A DNA stretch of 64,000 nt, taken from the NCBI GenBank assembly GCA_000750105.3, contig JPHH03000011.1, forward strand, positions 620,001 to 684,000, given 5' to 3'. Below are positions 10,545-21,621 of this stretch, in pieces. The position numbers and the translations under genes were made by a program. The notes under the pieces were generated by a model. That model had not been told where the DNA came from. It saw only the letters and a program-made list of their open reading frames with translations, and did not search any database. Position 1 is the first letter of the stretch; each line of letters opens with the position of its first letter. This DNA is from Tolypocladium sp. Sup5 PDA-1 (taxonomy: Eukaryota; Ascomycota; Sordariomycetes; Hypocreales; Ophiocordycipitaceae).

Positions 10545-11657
10545 ATGGCACCGCCAACGAACCAAGCCGCATGGCTCATCGAGGCCGACACCCCCCTAAA
10601 GGTGGACGACGCCCCATTGCCCACGGCAGGACCCGGCGAGCTCGTCGTGAAGAATGCCGCCGTCGCCATCAACCCGCTCGACTGCCATATGCAGGACTCC
10701 GGCGTCTTCGTCCAGCAGTGGCCCGCCATCTTCGGCTGTGACGTGGCCGGCGAGGTTTATGAAGTGGGCTCGGAGGTGCAGCGCTTTAAGAAAGGAGATC
10801 GCGTCATCGGGTAAGTTGGTTGATGTGTTCTCTTTGGCAAAGAACCGTGGACTGACCTTGGCTTCCCTCCCTGTTGTAGGCATGCCGTCAACCTGGTCAG
10901 CGGTCGCCCCCAGGATGGCGCTTATGCTCTGTACACGGTCATCCCCGCCGACAAGGCGGCCATCCTCCCTGATGTCATCTCCTTCACCGACGGCGTCGTG
11001 GTGCCATTTGCGTTGGAGGCGGCGGTTTGCACGCTTTCCCTCAAGCTGCCCGGCGTCGCCATGCCCGGCGTCTCTACACCGGCCCTCGGCCTGCCGTACC
11101 CCTCGCTACAGAACGTGCCGTCCTCGGGCAAGACGCTTGTCGTGTACGGCGGCTCGTCTTCCGTCGGCTCCATGACGACTCAGCTGGCCACGGCCGCCGG
11201 AATCAACGTCATCTCTATCGCCGGCAAGCACAACGTTGCCTTCAGCAAGCGCTGCGGGGCGGCTCAAGTCTTCGACCACAAGGATCCTTCGGTCGCCGAC
11301 AAAGTCATCGAAGCGGTCGGCAAATCCGAGTTCATCGGCATCTTCGACGCCATCGCCACTCGCGAGACGTACGCCAACGACCTCGCCATCCTCGCTAAGC
11401 TAGGCGGAGGCCATCTCGCCTCCGTCCATCCTCCTCCCGCTGACATGCCCGCCAACGTGACGGGGGGCATGATCTTCGCCGTCAATGACGTCGCGACGCC
11501 CGTCTGGAAGGACTACGTTACGGCCGCCTTGCAGGCCGGAAAGCTTCAGTGCCTTCCGCCGCCTACCATCGTCGGCAGGGGTTTAGAGCACATCAACGAC
11601 GCGCTGAAGCAGTCCAAGGCTGGTGTTAGTGCGACGAAGTTGGTGGTAGAATTGTAG
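10545..11657 (+). CDS. zinc-binding-dehydrogenase family (trans-enoyl-reductase-like) oxidoreductase (347 aa, 2 exons)
   Basis: Exons are 10545-10810 and 10880-11657, with a 69-nt intron (donor GTAAGT). It is a medium-chain dehydrogenase/reductase. The GroES-like N-terminal half contains INPLDCHMQ and FGCDVAGEVYEVG. The nucleotide-binding half contains the glycine motif VVYGGSSSVGS. The closest familiar groups are CipB/ToxD-like and trans-acting enoyl reductases, which use NADPH to reduce enone or enoyl groups. The structural-zinc cysteine lobe is not evident, as usual in that subgroup. It is likely cytosolic. It transcribes away from the helicase fragment and may belong with the methyltransferase and monooxygenase; that link is inferred from proximity only. 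Confidence 0.87.
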
Positions 11658-12605
11658 GGAATGGATCGAGTCCTGCTCGCAGCAGCATGGTCAGAACAGC
11701 CGACTAGTTAGCACTCATCACTCGGGAGATGCTGTCTCTCTCTCGTCTTAGTAGCAGTAGGGACATGATTACCTTGAAACACCTTCTGCAGAGAAAATAA
11801 GGCATTGTTCAGGAATTGATGCGAGCCGTGTTCCAGTGACGGCTGCCAGGCTCAAGCACCCAAAGTGGTGAGTGAATCTGCCGTCGAGACGCACCAGTGA
11901 ACGTTCCCAGGATGCCCGACACTCCTCCCTCAAGCAAAGAAACCACCAAAAGGCTAGATACAGGCCCCCACGATCTTTATATTTACGTTCCTTGCCTTGC
12001 CTTCCATGCCTCTCTGCCTGTTGCTCCGTACCATGGATACAGACTCTCCAATATTCCGCCCGCGCGAGTTGTGAGTCATCCGTCTATCAGCTGGTCGGAT
12101 GATGCCTCGGGTGTCAACGTGGCATCGCGGAGAGGGCTGGGTCGAGTTCCCCGAGAAGCATGGGACAAGGCACTAAAGGAGCCTGTGGATATTGTGTTGG
12201 TCAAGTAATCGAGGTGGTGCAGTGAATCTCTCGGCGACGGGGAACTGCCCATCCTTCCGGTTGTCAATCACGGAAGCAAGAACCAAGGAGCGCAGTGAAT
12301 TTCCACGAACCAGAACCACTGTATTTGGTCCAATGACATGCGCAGCCTTCTTCATCCGTTCAGTGCCAACCAACACCGGTGCCTGCCTGAAATGAGTCAA
12401 CGATTCACACTCAACTCGTCAAGGTCAACTACCGTTCATGAATTTCAAAGACCTTCCACTGGGCCGTCGATTTTCTTTAGGAACGATAAAAACAAGAGCC
12501 GGATCAATAACGTTCGTTTGCATGCTCTCTGGGAGTTGTTTCCTGTCCCAGCGATCCAAACAAGCCACCTCTAAGCCGAATTACTGGACCCAGTCCCAGG
12601 CCACC
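11658..12605. other. intergenic region
   Basis: Between the dehydrogenase and the 192-aa gene. Open frames are short and lack family likeness. No repeat of note. Confidence 0.6.
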
Positions 12606-13184
12606 ATGACCGACCGCACCACAACTGAGATTAGACGACAGGTCGTTCGCAACAGAGAGTACGTTGAATACTCGGATGGTCGAGAGTTCACGCGCAAGCT
12701 CGGCAGCGGCGCGGATGGTGCTCATGGCGCGTGGGTCGAGGTGCACAAGGACCAGGCCGCATCATGCGAGCCAGAGCCCAAGAAGCTGCACCTCGTCATG
12801 GACGCTCAAACCGAGAATGAGCTCAAGCACTGGTGCCTGTTTGCCTGCCGGCATAACCCCCAGGGACCGAGCCTGGGACGAGCGTGGCAGGTTACCGGCG
12901 ACGCGGAATGCCTGCACCACGACCACGCGGACGAGGCGGATCGATTCAACTCGGAGGCCTTTTACTGGCATCAGACGCTGAACAGCAACCTCAGCGATGA
13001 ACAGGAAGCCCAAGTTGACGCGGTGGCCGAGAGTGAGCCGCCACCCAAGGCCGTGAATCGAGCTGCCGTGAAGGAGAACTGTCAGGGGTGGGCAGTGAGG
13101 GTCCTTTGGCGTCTCGCCGATCTGGGAATCGTCGAGAAGGGGGCAGTCGAAGGCATACAGGAGCTGGTGCAGCCGGTCAACTAA
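12606..13184 (+). CDS. uncharacterised fungal protein (192 aa)
   Basis: The start was set at 12606 because it sits in a CCACCATGA context; the frame extends upstream to an ATG at 12438, but those residues look non-coding. The protein is acidic and hydrophilic with no signal peptide or membrane helix. It has a His/Cys-containing middle (KHWCLFACRH, ECLHHDH, FYWHQTLN) and a C-terminal block ENCQGWAVRVLWRLADLGIV that resembles a conserved NCQxW-type ending seen in small fungal proteins of unknown function. I do not recognise a catalytic motif and assign no function. Codon use matches the neighbours, so it is probably a real gene. Confidence 0.6.
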   Translation: MTDRTTTEIRRQVVRNREYVEYSDGREFTRKLGSGADGAHGAWVEVHKDQAASCEPEPKKLHLVMDAQTENELKHWCLFACRHNPQGPSLGRAWQVTGDAECLHHDHADEADRFNSEAFYWHQTLNSNLSDEQEAQVDAVAESEPPPKAVNRAAVKENCQGWAVRVLWRLADLGIVEKGAVEGIQELVQPVN

Positions 13185-13396
13185 ACCAGAAGGAGGCTTT
13201 GGATGCCGTTTATGAACAAACGCCCAGGTGGACTTTGACAGTTTGGCAGCCATACATAATGGCAAGTTGTTTCGGCTACAGAACACACAACCAAAGAGCA
13301 ACGAATATCCGTAAACGCAGGATGCTTGACCAAGCCACAATATCCAACCCTGCGCCGCGATAGATCACTAGCAACCTTCATCGCCTCCACGGACGT

Positions 13397-15304
13397 TCAG
13401 ATCTTGGCAGATCTATAGTCCGGGTTCCCCATGTCATTCGCCAGTACAGTCCCATTCAGGAACCTGGTGCCGCTCTTGAGCAGCCTGACCCGCCCGGGGT
13501 GCAGCGTCGGCGGCGGGGCATCCTGGACCGTGCCGTTGGCGTACACGATGCCGTTCCAAGGCTCCTCCGTAAGCATGTTGGCCTTTACGTCCTTGAGGGC
13601 CCCGGGCCGCGGCAGGAGAGGCGACCGCTGCGTGCTGATGTCGCAGTTCTCGCTGATCATGTACAGGTTCATGCCGATGCCCAGTGCGTACATCTCGGCG
13701 CTGAGCTGGTCCCAACCGGTCTGGCCGTTGACCACCACGCCGATGTAGTCGACCAGGAGGACGTTGGGCCAGCTTTCCGGGCTCATGTTGTTGAGGCCCA
13801 TCCAGTACAGCGCCGGGTTGGTCGGCAGGATGGCAATGTTCTGGATGCTGACGACTGTTGTCGTGACGGCGTCGGCGCTGACCAGCCACTGGCCGATCAA
13901 GAAGCGGTCGTTGCTGAACGGTGCGCTTCGGCCAACGGTCTTCCAGTCTGCGGCCTGGTCCTTGGTCATGGGCTCCGTGTCGGTCAGGTCGGACCAGTTG
14001 TCCCAAAAGTCCATCCGCTTGCTCTCGTAGATGCCGTCGCCAACGGAGTCATGGGGCACGTCGTCCTTCAAGTCGCCGTCCAGGAGGAACACGACACACC
14101 CCTTTCCGCCATTCCTGTCCATAAAGTAGGACGCCTTTTGCTGGTTGAACTGGACATTGGCGTCCAAGTCGGGGCAGCGGTTGTCCACCCCCCTGAGCTT
14201 GCCGAAGAACTCGTCCACGATGTCCCTGCCCCAGTAAATGGGGCCTAAGCTTGGTATCTTGCGAATGCCAACAAGGTATTTCACGCGAAAGAATATGACT
14301 TCTCCGGGGCTCTCGGCGGTGAACTTGTTGATCTCGCTGACGACGTCATCAAGGGACTCGCCCGAGTTGCCAATGACCACCTCGGCCTTTTCGTCGTTGA
14401 CGTGGAGAACCCAGAATCCATAGTCGCCTTCGTTTGGCACGTTGTGCACGGTAGCGACTCGAAGGTCGAACCATCGGGCGCCGGCGCGGAGCTGGTCGTA
14501 GATGTTGATGCCCTGCGTCTGCGTGTTTGCTGGGATGCCGAGCGACAGAATCTTGCCGCTGATTCTGCTCATGCCAGAGTCGTGCGTGCCAGGCATCACG
14601 ACGTGCTGGATCTTTCTATCCTTGATCACGTCGTATATTCCCTTCATCCAGTTGCCGGGGCCGTGGCGAATGGACGTGATGAAACCGTAGTCATTGCTGC
14701 CGGTGATGACCAGCGTCACCGGTGATTCTTTGCCGGGGTCGAGATACTCGCGCTGGCCCATGCCCATGCCGCTCAGATCAATGACTGTTCTCCGCTCGTA
14801 GTGGTCCGGAATGTGAGTGGTGGCTCGAATGATGAACGTCTTATCCGTGCCCTCTATGTTAAAATACGCCTCGCCATTGGTGTCCACGGGATTTGCACCG
14901 GCCTTCTCAGTATAGTGCGCCGTGTTCTGTCTGGCGTGGCCCTGCGGAACATCACCAAAGTCGAACTCGTCCATCTGATACGAATGTGTGTGCTCCAGCT
15001 TGAACCGATGAGGTGTCAGGTTGACGATGGTGACGTACTGCTTCCCACTGGGTGCAACGTTTGCTGGATTCATCAGATACCACGGCATGTAGCCCCCGGC
15101 GCGGGGGGTCTCGGTGCCGTAGGTTCGATCTTCCTTGCTGCACCTATTGCTGGGGTTGTCACCGCCGGTGCCACAAGTCACCGCGGAGGCACGGTCGTCG
15201 CCCGATGCAACTTGGATGTCCCTGTGGCTGGCTCGCATGTTGAGAGCCCGAACGAGCGAGAAGCCGCCGATGCTGGCCACAAGGGCCAAGGTTTGGCGTC
15301 TCAT
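13397..15304 (-). CDS. secreted PLC-like phosphodiesterase (PI-PLC X-domain family, 635 aa)
   Basis: Single exon. The first ATG is at 15304 (residues MRRQTLALVAS...), giving a hydrophobic signal-peptide-like N-terminus up to about residue 22. The PLC-X fold signature is clear. VVMPGTHDSGMS carries the first catalytic His (about H241), AGARWFDLRV a metal-binding acidic position (about D280), and FWVLHVND the second His (about H301). An N-terminal segment of about 200 residues precedes the catalytic domain. Family members cleave phosphoinositides or GPI-type linkages, and fungal secreted versions are mostly uncharacterised. Several N-x-S/T sites fit secretion. Confidence 0.85.
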   Translation of the reverse strand: MRRQTLALVASIGGFSLVRALNMRASHRDIQVASGDDRASAVTCGTGGDNPSNRCSKEDRTYGTETPRAGGYMPWYLMNPANVAPSGKQYVTIVNLTPHRFKLEHTHSYQMDEFDFGDVPQGHARQNTAHYTEKAGANPVDTNGEAYFNIEGTDKTFIIRATTHIPDHYERRTVIDLSGMGMGQREYLDPGKESPVTLVITGSNDYGFITSIRHGPGNWMKGIYDVIKDRKIQHVVMPGTHDSGMSRISGKILSLGIPANTQTQGINIYDQLRAGARWFDLRVATVHNVPNEGDYGFWVLHVNDEKAEVVIGNSGESLDDVVSEINKFTAESPGEVIFFRVKYLVGIRKIPSLGPIYWGRDIVDEFFGKLRGVDNRCPDLDANVQFNQQKASYFMDRNGGKGCVVFLLDGDLKDDVPHDSVGDGIYESKRMDFWDNWSDLTDTEPMTKDQAADWKTVGRSAPFSNDRFLIGQWLVSADAVTTTVVSIQNIAILPTNPALYWMGLNNMSPESWPNVLLVDYIGVVVNGQTGWDQLSAEMYALGIGMNLYMISENCDISTQRSPLLPRPGALKDVKANMLTEEPWNGIVYANGTVQDAPPPTLHPGRVRLLKSGTRFLNGTVLANDMGNPDYRSAKI

Positions 15305-17303
15305 TGCCGCTTCCAAGTTGAAGACGGCTCAACCGAGGCAACGGAGGATGCAACTAGCCACGAATCAAGGCGAGTTGAGATTCTGCCCCTCTAGAAAGAC
15401 ATGTGTATTCCCTATTGCGAAGCCTATTGCGAAGTGGCGGGAAGATATACCAGCTCCCTCACAAAGGCCCTCGCCGGTTAGCTTGTCTCGCAATGTCACC
15501 TTTCGGTCCATCGTGCCAGTCCTAGACCCCTGGCCAGCCAGGGTCAAGGCAGGGCCTATAAACGAACATGCCCGATAGAGCACATCAAATCTCTCGGGAC
15601 CAGATGAGCAGCTGAGCTTTCGTCCAGACGAATATGTTGCTGGCGCCCATTTCGGCAACGCGTGCTGACACCAGGAGCACCATGCAGGAACATGCATGGA
15701 ATCCTGCGCATGGTGGTGATGGGGGCCAGCAGACAGGTGGCGTAGCATCCAGAAGCGCATGCGCCCTTGGCTCTGTGCCTTTAGCAGGTCACGTCGCGTT
15801 CCATCATCAGAAGACCGAGATCATGTGGTCGCCCACTAGCGAGAAAAGACCTCGGCAGCCGTCCTGTCGCGGCGTAAGGCCCGTCCCTTCTTTTGCCATG
15901 GCCTTGCTTGTCTGTCAATTGATCAACCCATGCGTGCGTGGTTATCAAGAGATGGCGGGAGGTAGAGTCAGCTTCCCAAGCCATGAGGATCATTTGCGAC
16001 ACTCGCGATTGATACATGACCATCAGGAGTCAGAAAAAAAGGGAGACGACCTCAACTGGAACACGGAATGACCACACCGGTCGCTTGACGGTGGATGAGC
16101 GTAGACTTTAAAGTTGATATACCACCGTACGCCAGCATTCAAGGGAGCTTGCCAGCATCACGTTTGCGCAGCGATAAGCGGAGGTCCGATGCCATGGAGA
16201 CTGTGAGAGCATAGAACTTTGTCGGTGCGTCGGCTCCTGACCCTGCAATGGCCCAGCCGTGGTTCTGGCGCCAGCGGCTCGTTGCCGAAAGACGTGGTAT
16301 ATCATATACAATTTCCCCGCACAGCGGGGCAGGTTCGACTAACGAGGAACAACGGATAGCAATGTGTCTCAATATAACCTCCCTGAACCAGTCTAGCGAC
16401 GTAGGCACCTAATAATAGTACCTACGGGGGGGTGGCCCTATTTTCTGACAGACTGTCAACAGCTCTTTTGCGTCCTTGACAGAAAAAAGTGCGAAGAAAT
16501 ACTGTCAACGCCTCATCAGCATGCTGGTTTCCCAACATGCTGTTGGCAGCACTCTTTCTCTATCCGGAAGAAGCAGCCTCCCGCGTAGCAGATGCAGTAC
16601 CTACAAGTATGGGCTGTATCTAATAATGAAACATAAGCTAGTAAGTTGAATTACCCCAGGGAACAAACAGGCAGAGCTAACAATCCCCTTGTATACTTTT
16701 TACCGTACCCGGACCAACATTAATTTCCCTCATTTACGATTCACAGCACTAGTATATATAGACCGCCGACTGTAGGGAGAAGAGTCATCTTACAAAGAAA
16801 CTCACAATATTATTTACACCGAGGAATTGCAACGAGTCACAGTATAACCAGCACATTACCACTACAAAGGTATATACAGCCAAGACAAGGGCGAACAACG
16901 ACCCGCAAACGGACCATGACGATGCTGTAGTAGGGGACAACGAGACCAGCGAGGACTGATTACTATATGTAGTTTGCTAGGTCGGCGGATCAGACTCTGA
17001 ATCGGGAAATCAGAGGACGAAAAGACGGAGGAAGGCTGGGGACTCTTTGCTGTACATGGACCCAGGCAAAGAGATGACGGGCGAGATCGACCCGGGTCTA
17101 TTCAGCTGGCTGTTGCGTCAAGAGTACCCGTACGTTGCGCTTGTGATTACTGTACTAATAAGGTAATCTGCATCGCCGTACTCATCGGGTGTGTAAGTGT
17201 ATCGGCGGGCCGGCCCACTCCGACCACTCACTACGTCACCGCAGCTCACCTCACATCACAACACCACACCACACACACCACCACACACAGGTTCACCATC
17301 GCC
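15305..17303. other. large intergenic region (2 kb)
   Basis: This is the 5' flank of the PLC-like gene (leftward) and of the metallo-beta-lactamase gene (rightward). It includes an AT-richer part at about 16570-16990. Small CTGTCAAC repeats lie at about 16453-16508, with a short hairpin around 16518-16543. The last 80 bp is CA-rich, typical of a fungal 5' UTR. No gene could be supported. Confidence 0.55.
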
Positions 17304-18302
17304 ATGCCCAGTCCCCCCTTCGCAACCCCCCTCCCCCAGTCCCCCCGCTCCCCCATCCTCGAGTGGCGCCTGCCCCCTCCCCACAGCCACCTCGTCCTCA
17401 CCGGCCGGTCCCGCGCCGCCTGGCACACGTCCTTCGTCGTCCCGCAGCTCGACCTGCTGCTCGACGCCGGGCTCGTCGTCAACAACGCGCGCCCGAAACA
17501 CGTCTTCCTCACGCACGGCCACGCCGACCACTCGCTGCTCGCGCCCGTCTTCGCCACGCGCGCGGACCCCCCGGACATCTTCTGCCCGGCGGAGATGGGC
17601 GTCGCGCTGGACGACTACCTGCTCGCCAAGACGATGCTGGGCCGCGGCGGGCTGGTCGGGGTCGGGGACGCGGCGGAGCAGGGGCTCGAGGTCGCCGGTG
17701 AAGCGGACGACGGCGACTTGGACGGCCACGGCAGGCAGAGGACGCCGTCGGAGCGGGCCTGGCTGCGGACGCACGTCACACACGGCCTCCGCCCCGGCGA
17801 CGTCGTCCCCCTCCGGCGCCTCCCCAACACCGTCACCGCCACGGCCTTTGCCTGCGACCACACCGTCCCCTGCCTCGGCTACCTCTTCAGCAGCACCACG
17901 CACCGCCTCCGGCACGAGTTTGCCTCCCTCCCCGGCTCAAGGCTCAAGGCTCTGCGCGAGTCCGGCACCGTCCTCACCGCGCCGCACGTCGTCCCGATAT
18001 TTGCCTACCTCGGGGACACCACCTCCGACACCCTCGCCGCCGCGCCCGAGTGGCTCGCCCGGGGCGTCCCTGTCGTCGTCACCGAGTGCAGCTTTTTGTA
18101 CGACGAGCACAAGGCGCAGGCCGACAGGACCAAGCACACGGCCTGGTGCGACCTCGAGCCCGTGGTGCGCCGCTGGCCACGCACCACGTTTGTGCTCATG
18201 CACTTTAGCTTGCGCTACAGCGAGGCCGATGTCGCGGCGTTTTTCAGGGACATGGACGATCCGCCGGGCAACATCGTCGTCTGGGCCGATCCGGAGGGGT
18301 GA
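17304..18302 (+). CDS. metallo-beta-lactamase-fold protein, tRNase Z-like (332 aa)
   Basis: Intronless, starting in a GCCATGC context. The metal-binding motif HGHADH lies at residues 71-76 (HxHxDH). Later conserved positions include CDHTVPCLGYLF, PIFAYLGDT and the late histidine in LMHFSLRY, the order seen in the tRNase Z/ElaC-like branch of the superfamily. Fungal proteins of this size are often annotated as ribonuclease Z-like, but without the flexible arm the substrate is uncertain. No targeting signal is clear; the N-terminus is proline-rich. Expected activity is zinc-dependent phosphoesterase or hydrolase. Confidence 0.83.
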   Translation: MPSPPFATPLPQSPRSPILEWRLPPPHSHLVLTGRSRAAWHTSFVVPQLDLLLDAGLVVNNARPKHVFLTHGHADHSLLAPVFATRADPPDIFCPAEMGVALDDYLLAKTMLGRGGLVGVGDAAEQGLEVAGEADDGDLDGHGRQRTPSERAWLRTHVTHGLRPGDVVPLRRLPNTVTATAFACDHTVPCLGYLFSSTTHRLRHEFASLPGSRLKALRESGTVLTAPHVVPIFAYLGDTTSDTLAAAPEWLARGVPVVVTECSFLYDEHKAQADRTKHTAWCDLEPVVRRWPRTTFVLMHFSLRYSEADVAAFFRDMDDPPGNIVVWADPEG

Positions 18303-18769
18303 TGCCTATGCTTGGCAGGTAGACGGCTCTTGCTGTCATCATTTACAAGGCGTTGACGGGCCACATGGAAGGGAATATTCCCAGGATACCATAGAAACAG
18401 GCCATTACCGTGGCAGGAGTTCAGGACTTTAGGCTTCGAGGCATCACAGCGTCATGGAATAGAGTTGAAAATTTTCAACCTCGCAGCACAGTCCCAGCAT
18501 CCTTGTCATGGCAAGTGATATTAGTAACACCCAAAATCAGGTGCATACACCGCCGGCGCTCCCCAGCCATATGTACATGGAGCATGCCCTCAACACCGGG
18601 GACCGCGCTGGCTCTGGGCTCATGCTGCGGTAATCCCCCTTTCCACTCTTCCCCCCTTATATGTTTCCTTTGTTCTACAAGAGCCTCGCCGCCCCGGTAT
18701 TGAACACCGGGCAATGAATCGAGTCCTTCCTTCTCCATATCATACAGATGACGCTTGGGTGAGTCTGTT
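18303..18769. other. intergenic region between convergent genes
   Basis: 3' flanks of the metallo-hydrolase (plus) and the glycosyltransferase (minus). No gene or clear structure. Confidence 0.6.
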
Positions 18770-20187
18770 TCATGGTGACGTTCCCTTGCCGCTCCCCCCC
18801 CTTGCATTCGTCGCCGGTCGCTTCTTCGTCGCGGCCTTGGGGCCCTTGCTCATCAGGTCCTTTTCCGTCATGTAAAACGTGTCCATCTCCTCCATGTACT
18901 GCTCGTGGAACATTTCCAGATACGGACCGGGCACCTGCTCGCCCACGTCGACCTTGATCTGGTCGTCCTTGCCCGTCCACAGGTGGCGGATGAACTGTCC
19001 CTTGCAGCCCGAGTCGCTCTCGGGGTAGCCGTTGGCCTCGGTGCAGGGCAGCTCCCGGATGCTGTCGGTGAAGTTGTATCGGACGAACGTGCCGAAGCCG
19101 CCCTGGTCGGTGGGCTGGCCCGGGGCGTTGAGCCGGAACTGGGTGCACTCGGGGTACGGCTCGCCCTCGTCGGGGCACTTTTGCCACGCGTCAAAGATCT
19201 TGTACGTCGTCGGGTTGTTCTGCGCAATGATGAAGCCCGTGTTGAGGTACAGCCTGCCGAACCTGTCCCTGTTCCAGTCGTTCTCGGGATCAACGGCCAG
19301 GGCCAGCGAGTTGTTCTCGGGGTACAGCTGCCAGTAGTTGAGGAGCCACTCGAGGGGCAGGTCGAGGCGGTGGAAGATGGCGTCGGAGTCGAGGTACAGG
19401 CAGACGTCGTGCTCCTTGAGGATCTTGGACATGATGGGCGGCTTCTTCCACGACGCGCGGCGGTCCTCGTAGTCGTCGATGGCGACGTAGTAGTACTTGT
19501 AGCCGTGGATCTTGGCTGGGACGCGTTAGTACAGGACAAGGGGACTGCGGCGGTGTGCGGGGAGCAGGGTGGTGGGCGTACCGTAGAGCCAGTGGTTGAG
19601 GACGCCGAGCGACAGGCCATGAACATCCACGGGGTCGTCCCAGTTCATGACGTCGGGGCCGAAGATCTGCTGCGACTCGTTGAAGGGGCGGTTGTCGAGG
19701 TCGATGATGCACAGGCTCTCGCCCATGCGCTGCTTCCAACGCGGGTTGTCGGGCAGCGTCCAGTCAAATGCGCCCCACGGGCGGTACTTTTTGTCATCGG
19801 GCTTGATGGAGGGCTTGCGCAGCTGCTTGATGTAGAACTTGCGCAGCTCGGCCGCGTGCTGGGAGGCGGTGCTCTCGCTGAACGGCGGAGGCGGCGGAGG
19901 CGCCGGCGCGTCGGACGTCGAGGGCGTGATGGGGTTGCCCGGGACGACGTTGGCTGGCGGCGTCGCGGAGAGGTCGTCGGATTCGTATTTCGTCCTGGGT
20001 CGCAGTCAGTCAGCTCGAGTCTTGGTGACGATTGGATTGTCCCGGCAGCGGGCGCAACCAACCTTGCGGGCAGATCCCACGAGTCGAGGTGGTTGAAGAT
20101 GAGGCCGATGAAGACGACGACGAAGAAGACGGCCCCCACAACGAGGACGGTGCCCTTGGTGGACCGTACTGAGCCGCCAATGACCAT
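18770..20187 (-). CDS. type II membrane glycosyltransferase, GT34 (GMA12/MNN10)-like (427 aa, 3 exons)
   Basis: Exons are 20187-20063, 19994-19582 and 19515-18770, with introns of 68 and 66 nt. A single transmembrane helix spans about residues 13-33 (GTVLVVGAVFFVVVFIGLIF) after a short cytoplasmic tail, then a proline-rich stem. The catalytic region has CLYLDSDAIF with the DxD metal-binding triplet at residues 222-224, followed by LYLNTGFIIAQNN and DQGGFGTF. These features and the length fit fungal galactosyl/mannosyltransferases of the GMA12/MNN10 type, which act in the Golgi lumen on N- or O-glycans. Donor and acceptor sugars are not determinable. The C-terminus is Lys/Gly-rich. Confidence 0.83.
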
Positions 20188-21621
20188 TATGGCAGCATGC
20201 TACGAACACGCGATGCCTCTCGTTCGGGTCGGTGCTCGCCCGCGATCATGCGGTTGGACGTCGTCGTCGAGCGATCGTTGCCAGCGCGCCTGGGCTCCCG
20301 AGACACGGCAGGATGCAGCGGGGTGACAGGGGCCAGACGGGAAGCCTTTCGCAGAATGGAGCCCAACAAGGAAATATCGCCGCGGGAGCCGCTATTCGAG
20401 TAACAGCGAGCGTCGAGGATGGCAGCCCGTAGCGATGGGAGAGAAACGGCGGGGGCTAAGGGATATGGACAGCTGCAAAATGAAGGGCTGGACCAGAGAC
20501 GGAGGCGCGTCCGTTTCAGAGCCGAGAAAACGCAAGAAGAAAGACGGAAGAAGAAAGGGGGCGCAAAGGCATGATGAGATGGGAGATGTTGAGAACGAAT
20601 GGAATGGATCCGAGGCGAATTTAGGCGCGGCGGGATGGTTTCCAAGGTTCTTGGCAGCTGCGCTTCATCGTCAGCGGCGATCCACACTAAGATGGCCGCC
20701 AAGACTCCAAGACTCCAAGAGCCCGTACGTACGAACACGCGCTCCGCAAGTTACTCCGTGTGCGGACTAATACTCATCAGGGCAGTTTAGAGTTGGCGTT
20801 TGAATGCCCGAGGTGTTGGAACCCGGCATCGAGCTGCCTGGGCAAGCTGAATCCCTCTGTGCCCTCGCTGTTTGTATTCGTCCGTACGAGCACCATCAAC
20901 AGGCACCGCGCGTCACCGTTTTATAGGCCCATAATAACTAGAACATAATAACTAGAACCACACTTGCCACAGCAGCAACCCAAAATCAACGTACGCTAAT
21001 AAAATTCAACGTACGAAGTACGGATTGTCCGTACACCGAAATCAACGCGCACTATGCAAGTCAACGCACACTACGGACTAATACTCCGTACCACCGGAAT
21101 ACGAATCACCCTCCTCGGCCGCAGTCGAAGAAACGCGCCGTCGCGTGGAGGTGCTTCTTGGGGCTCCTGTGCCCAGCCCCGGCCGGCCTATAGCGACCCA
21201 TCGCCAAGGCTCTTATACGGCATCTTAGCGCGGCCAAGGCGGGGGGCCAACGCCAGTCAACGCTACACCCGCCTGTCCCGATGCACTCAATCAATCGTCT
21301 TCCGCTCAACCTTGGAAGCTCAACCTTGGAATTCTCCCGCGATGCGGTGCCGTATTAGTGCGCGCGAATTACGTGGCTCTGATCCCTTGCAGGTTCATGG
21401 CGGTTGGCCTCGGCACCATGACGTCCCCCGTTCGTATGGCCGTGAGCGGGCCCCTTTCCCAACCTTGGACTCTGCCACGTGTGGCCAGGCTCTCACCTAT
21501 CGATGGAATCACAAGTTGTTCTTTATCTTATCAATCGATATTTGATCAACGTACTACTAGTCCGTACTCCGTAAGTTACAGAGTACAGCACTAAGAGGGC
21601 CCTACGCCCCCTTCGCCGGGT
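20188..21621. other. intergenic region with short dispersed repeats
   Basis: 5' flank of the glycosyltransferase (leftward). At 20984-21090 four short units resembling TCAACG(T/C)(A/G)C follow each other, with TACTCCGTA at 21082-21090 and again at 21565-21573. No open frame here shows coding character. Confidence 0.55.
20984..21090 (+). repeat. cluster of short TCAACGYRC repeats with TACTCCGTA
   Basis: Four near-copies of a TCAACG core followed by (T/C)(A/G)C lie within about 75 bp, ending in ACTACGGACTAATACTCCGT, which contains mirrored TACGGA/TCCGTA half-sites. The TACTCCGTA nonamer recurs elsewhere in the window only in non-coding DNA. Confidence 0.5.

Noticed and set aside
16441..16560. 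CTGTCAAC repeats suggesting a CRISPR-like or LTR structure
   Set aside because: Only two or three short imperfect copies with irregular spacing, no LTR termini (TG..CA pairs with target duplications) and no array.
18905..20326. 473-codon plus-strand frame opposite the glycosyltransferase
   Set aside because: Spans both introns and the promoter of the real gene and has Val/Glu/Arg-rich low-complexity composition.
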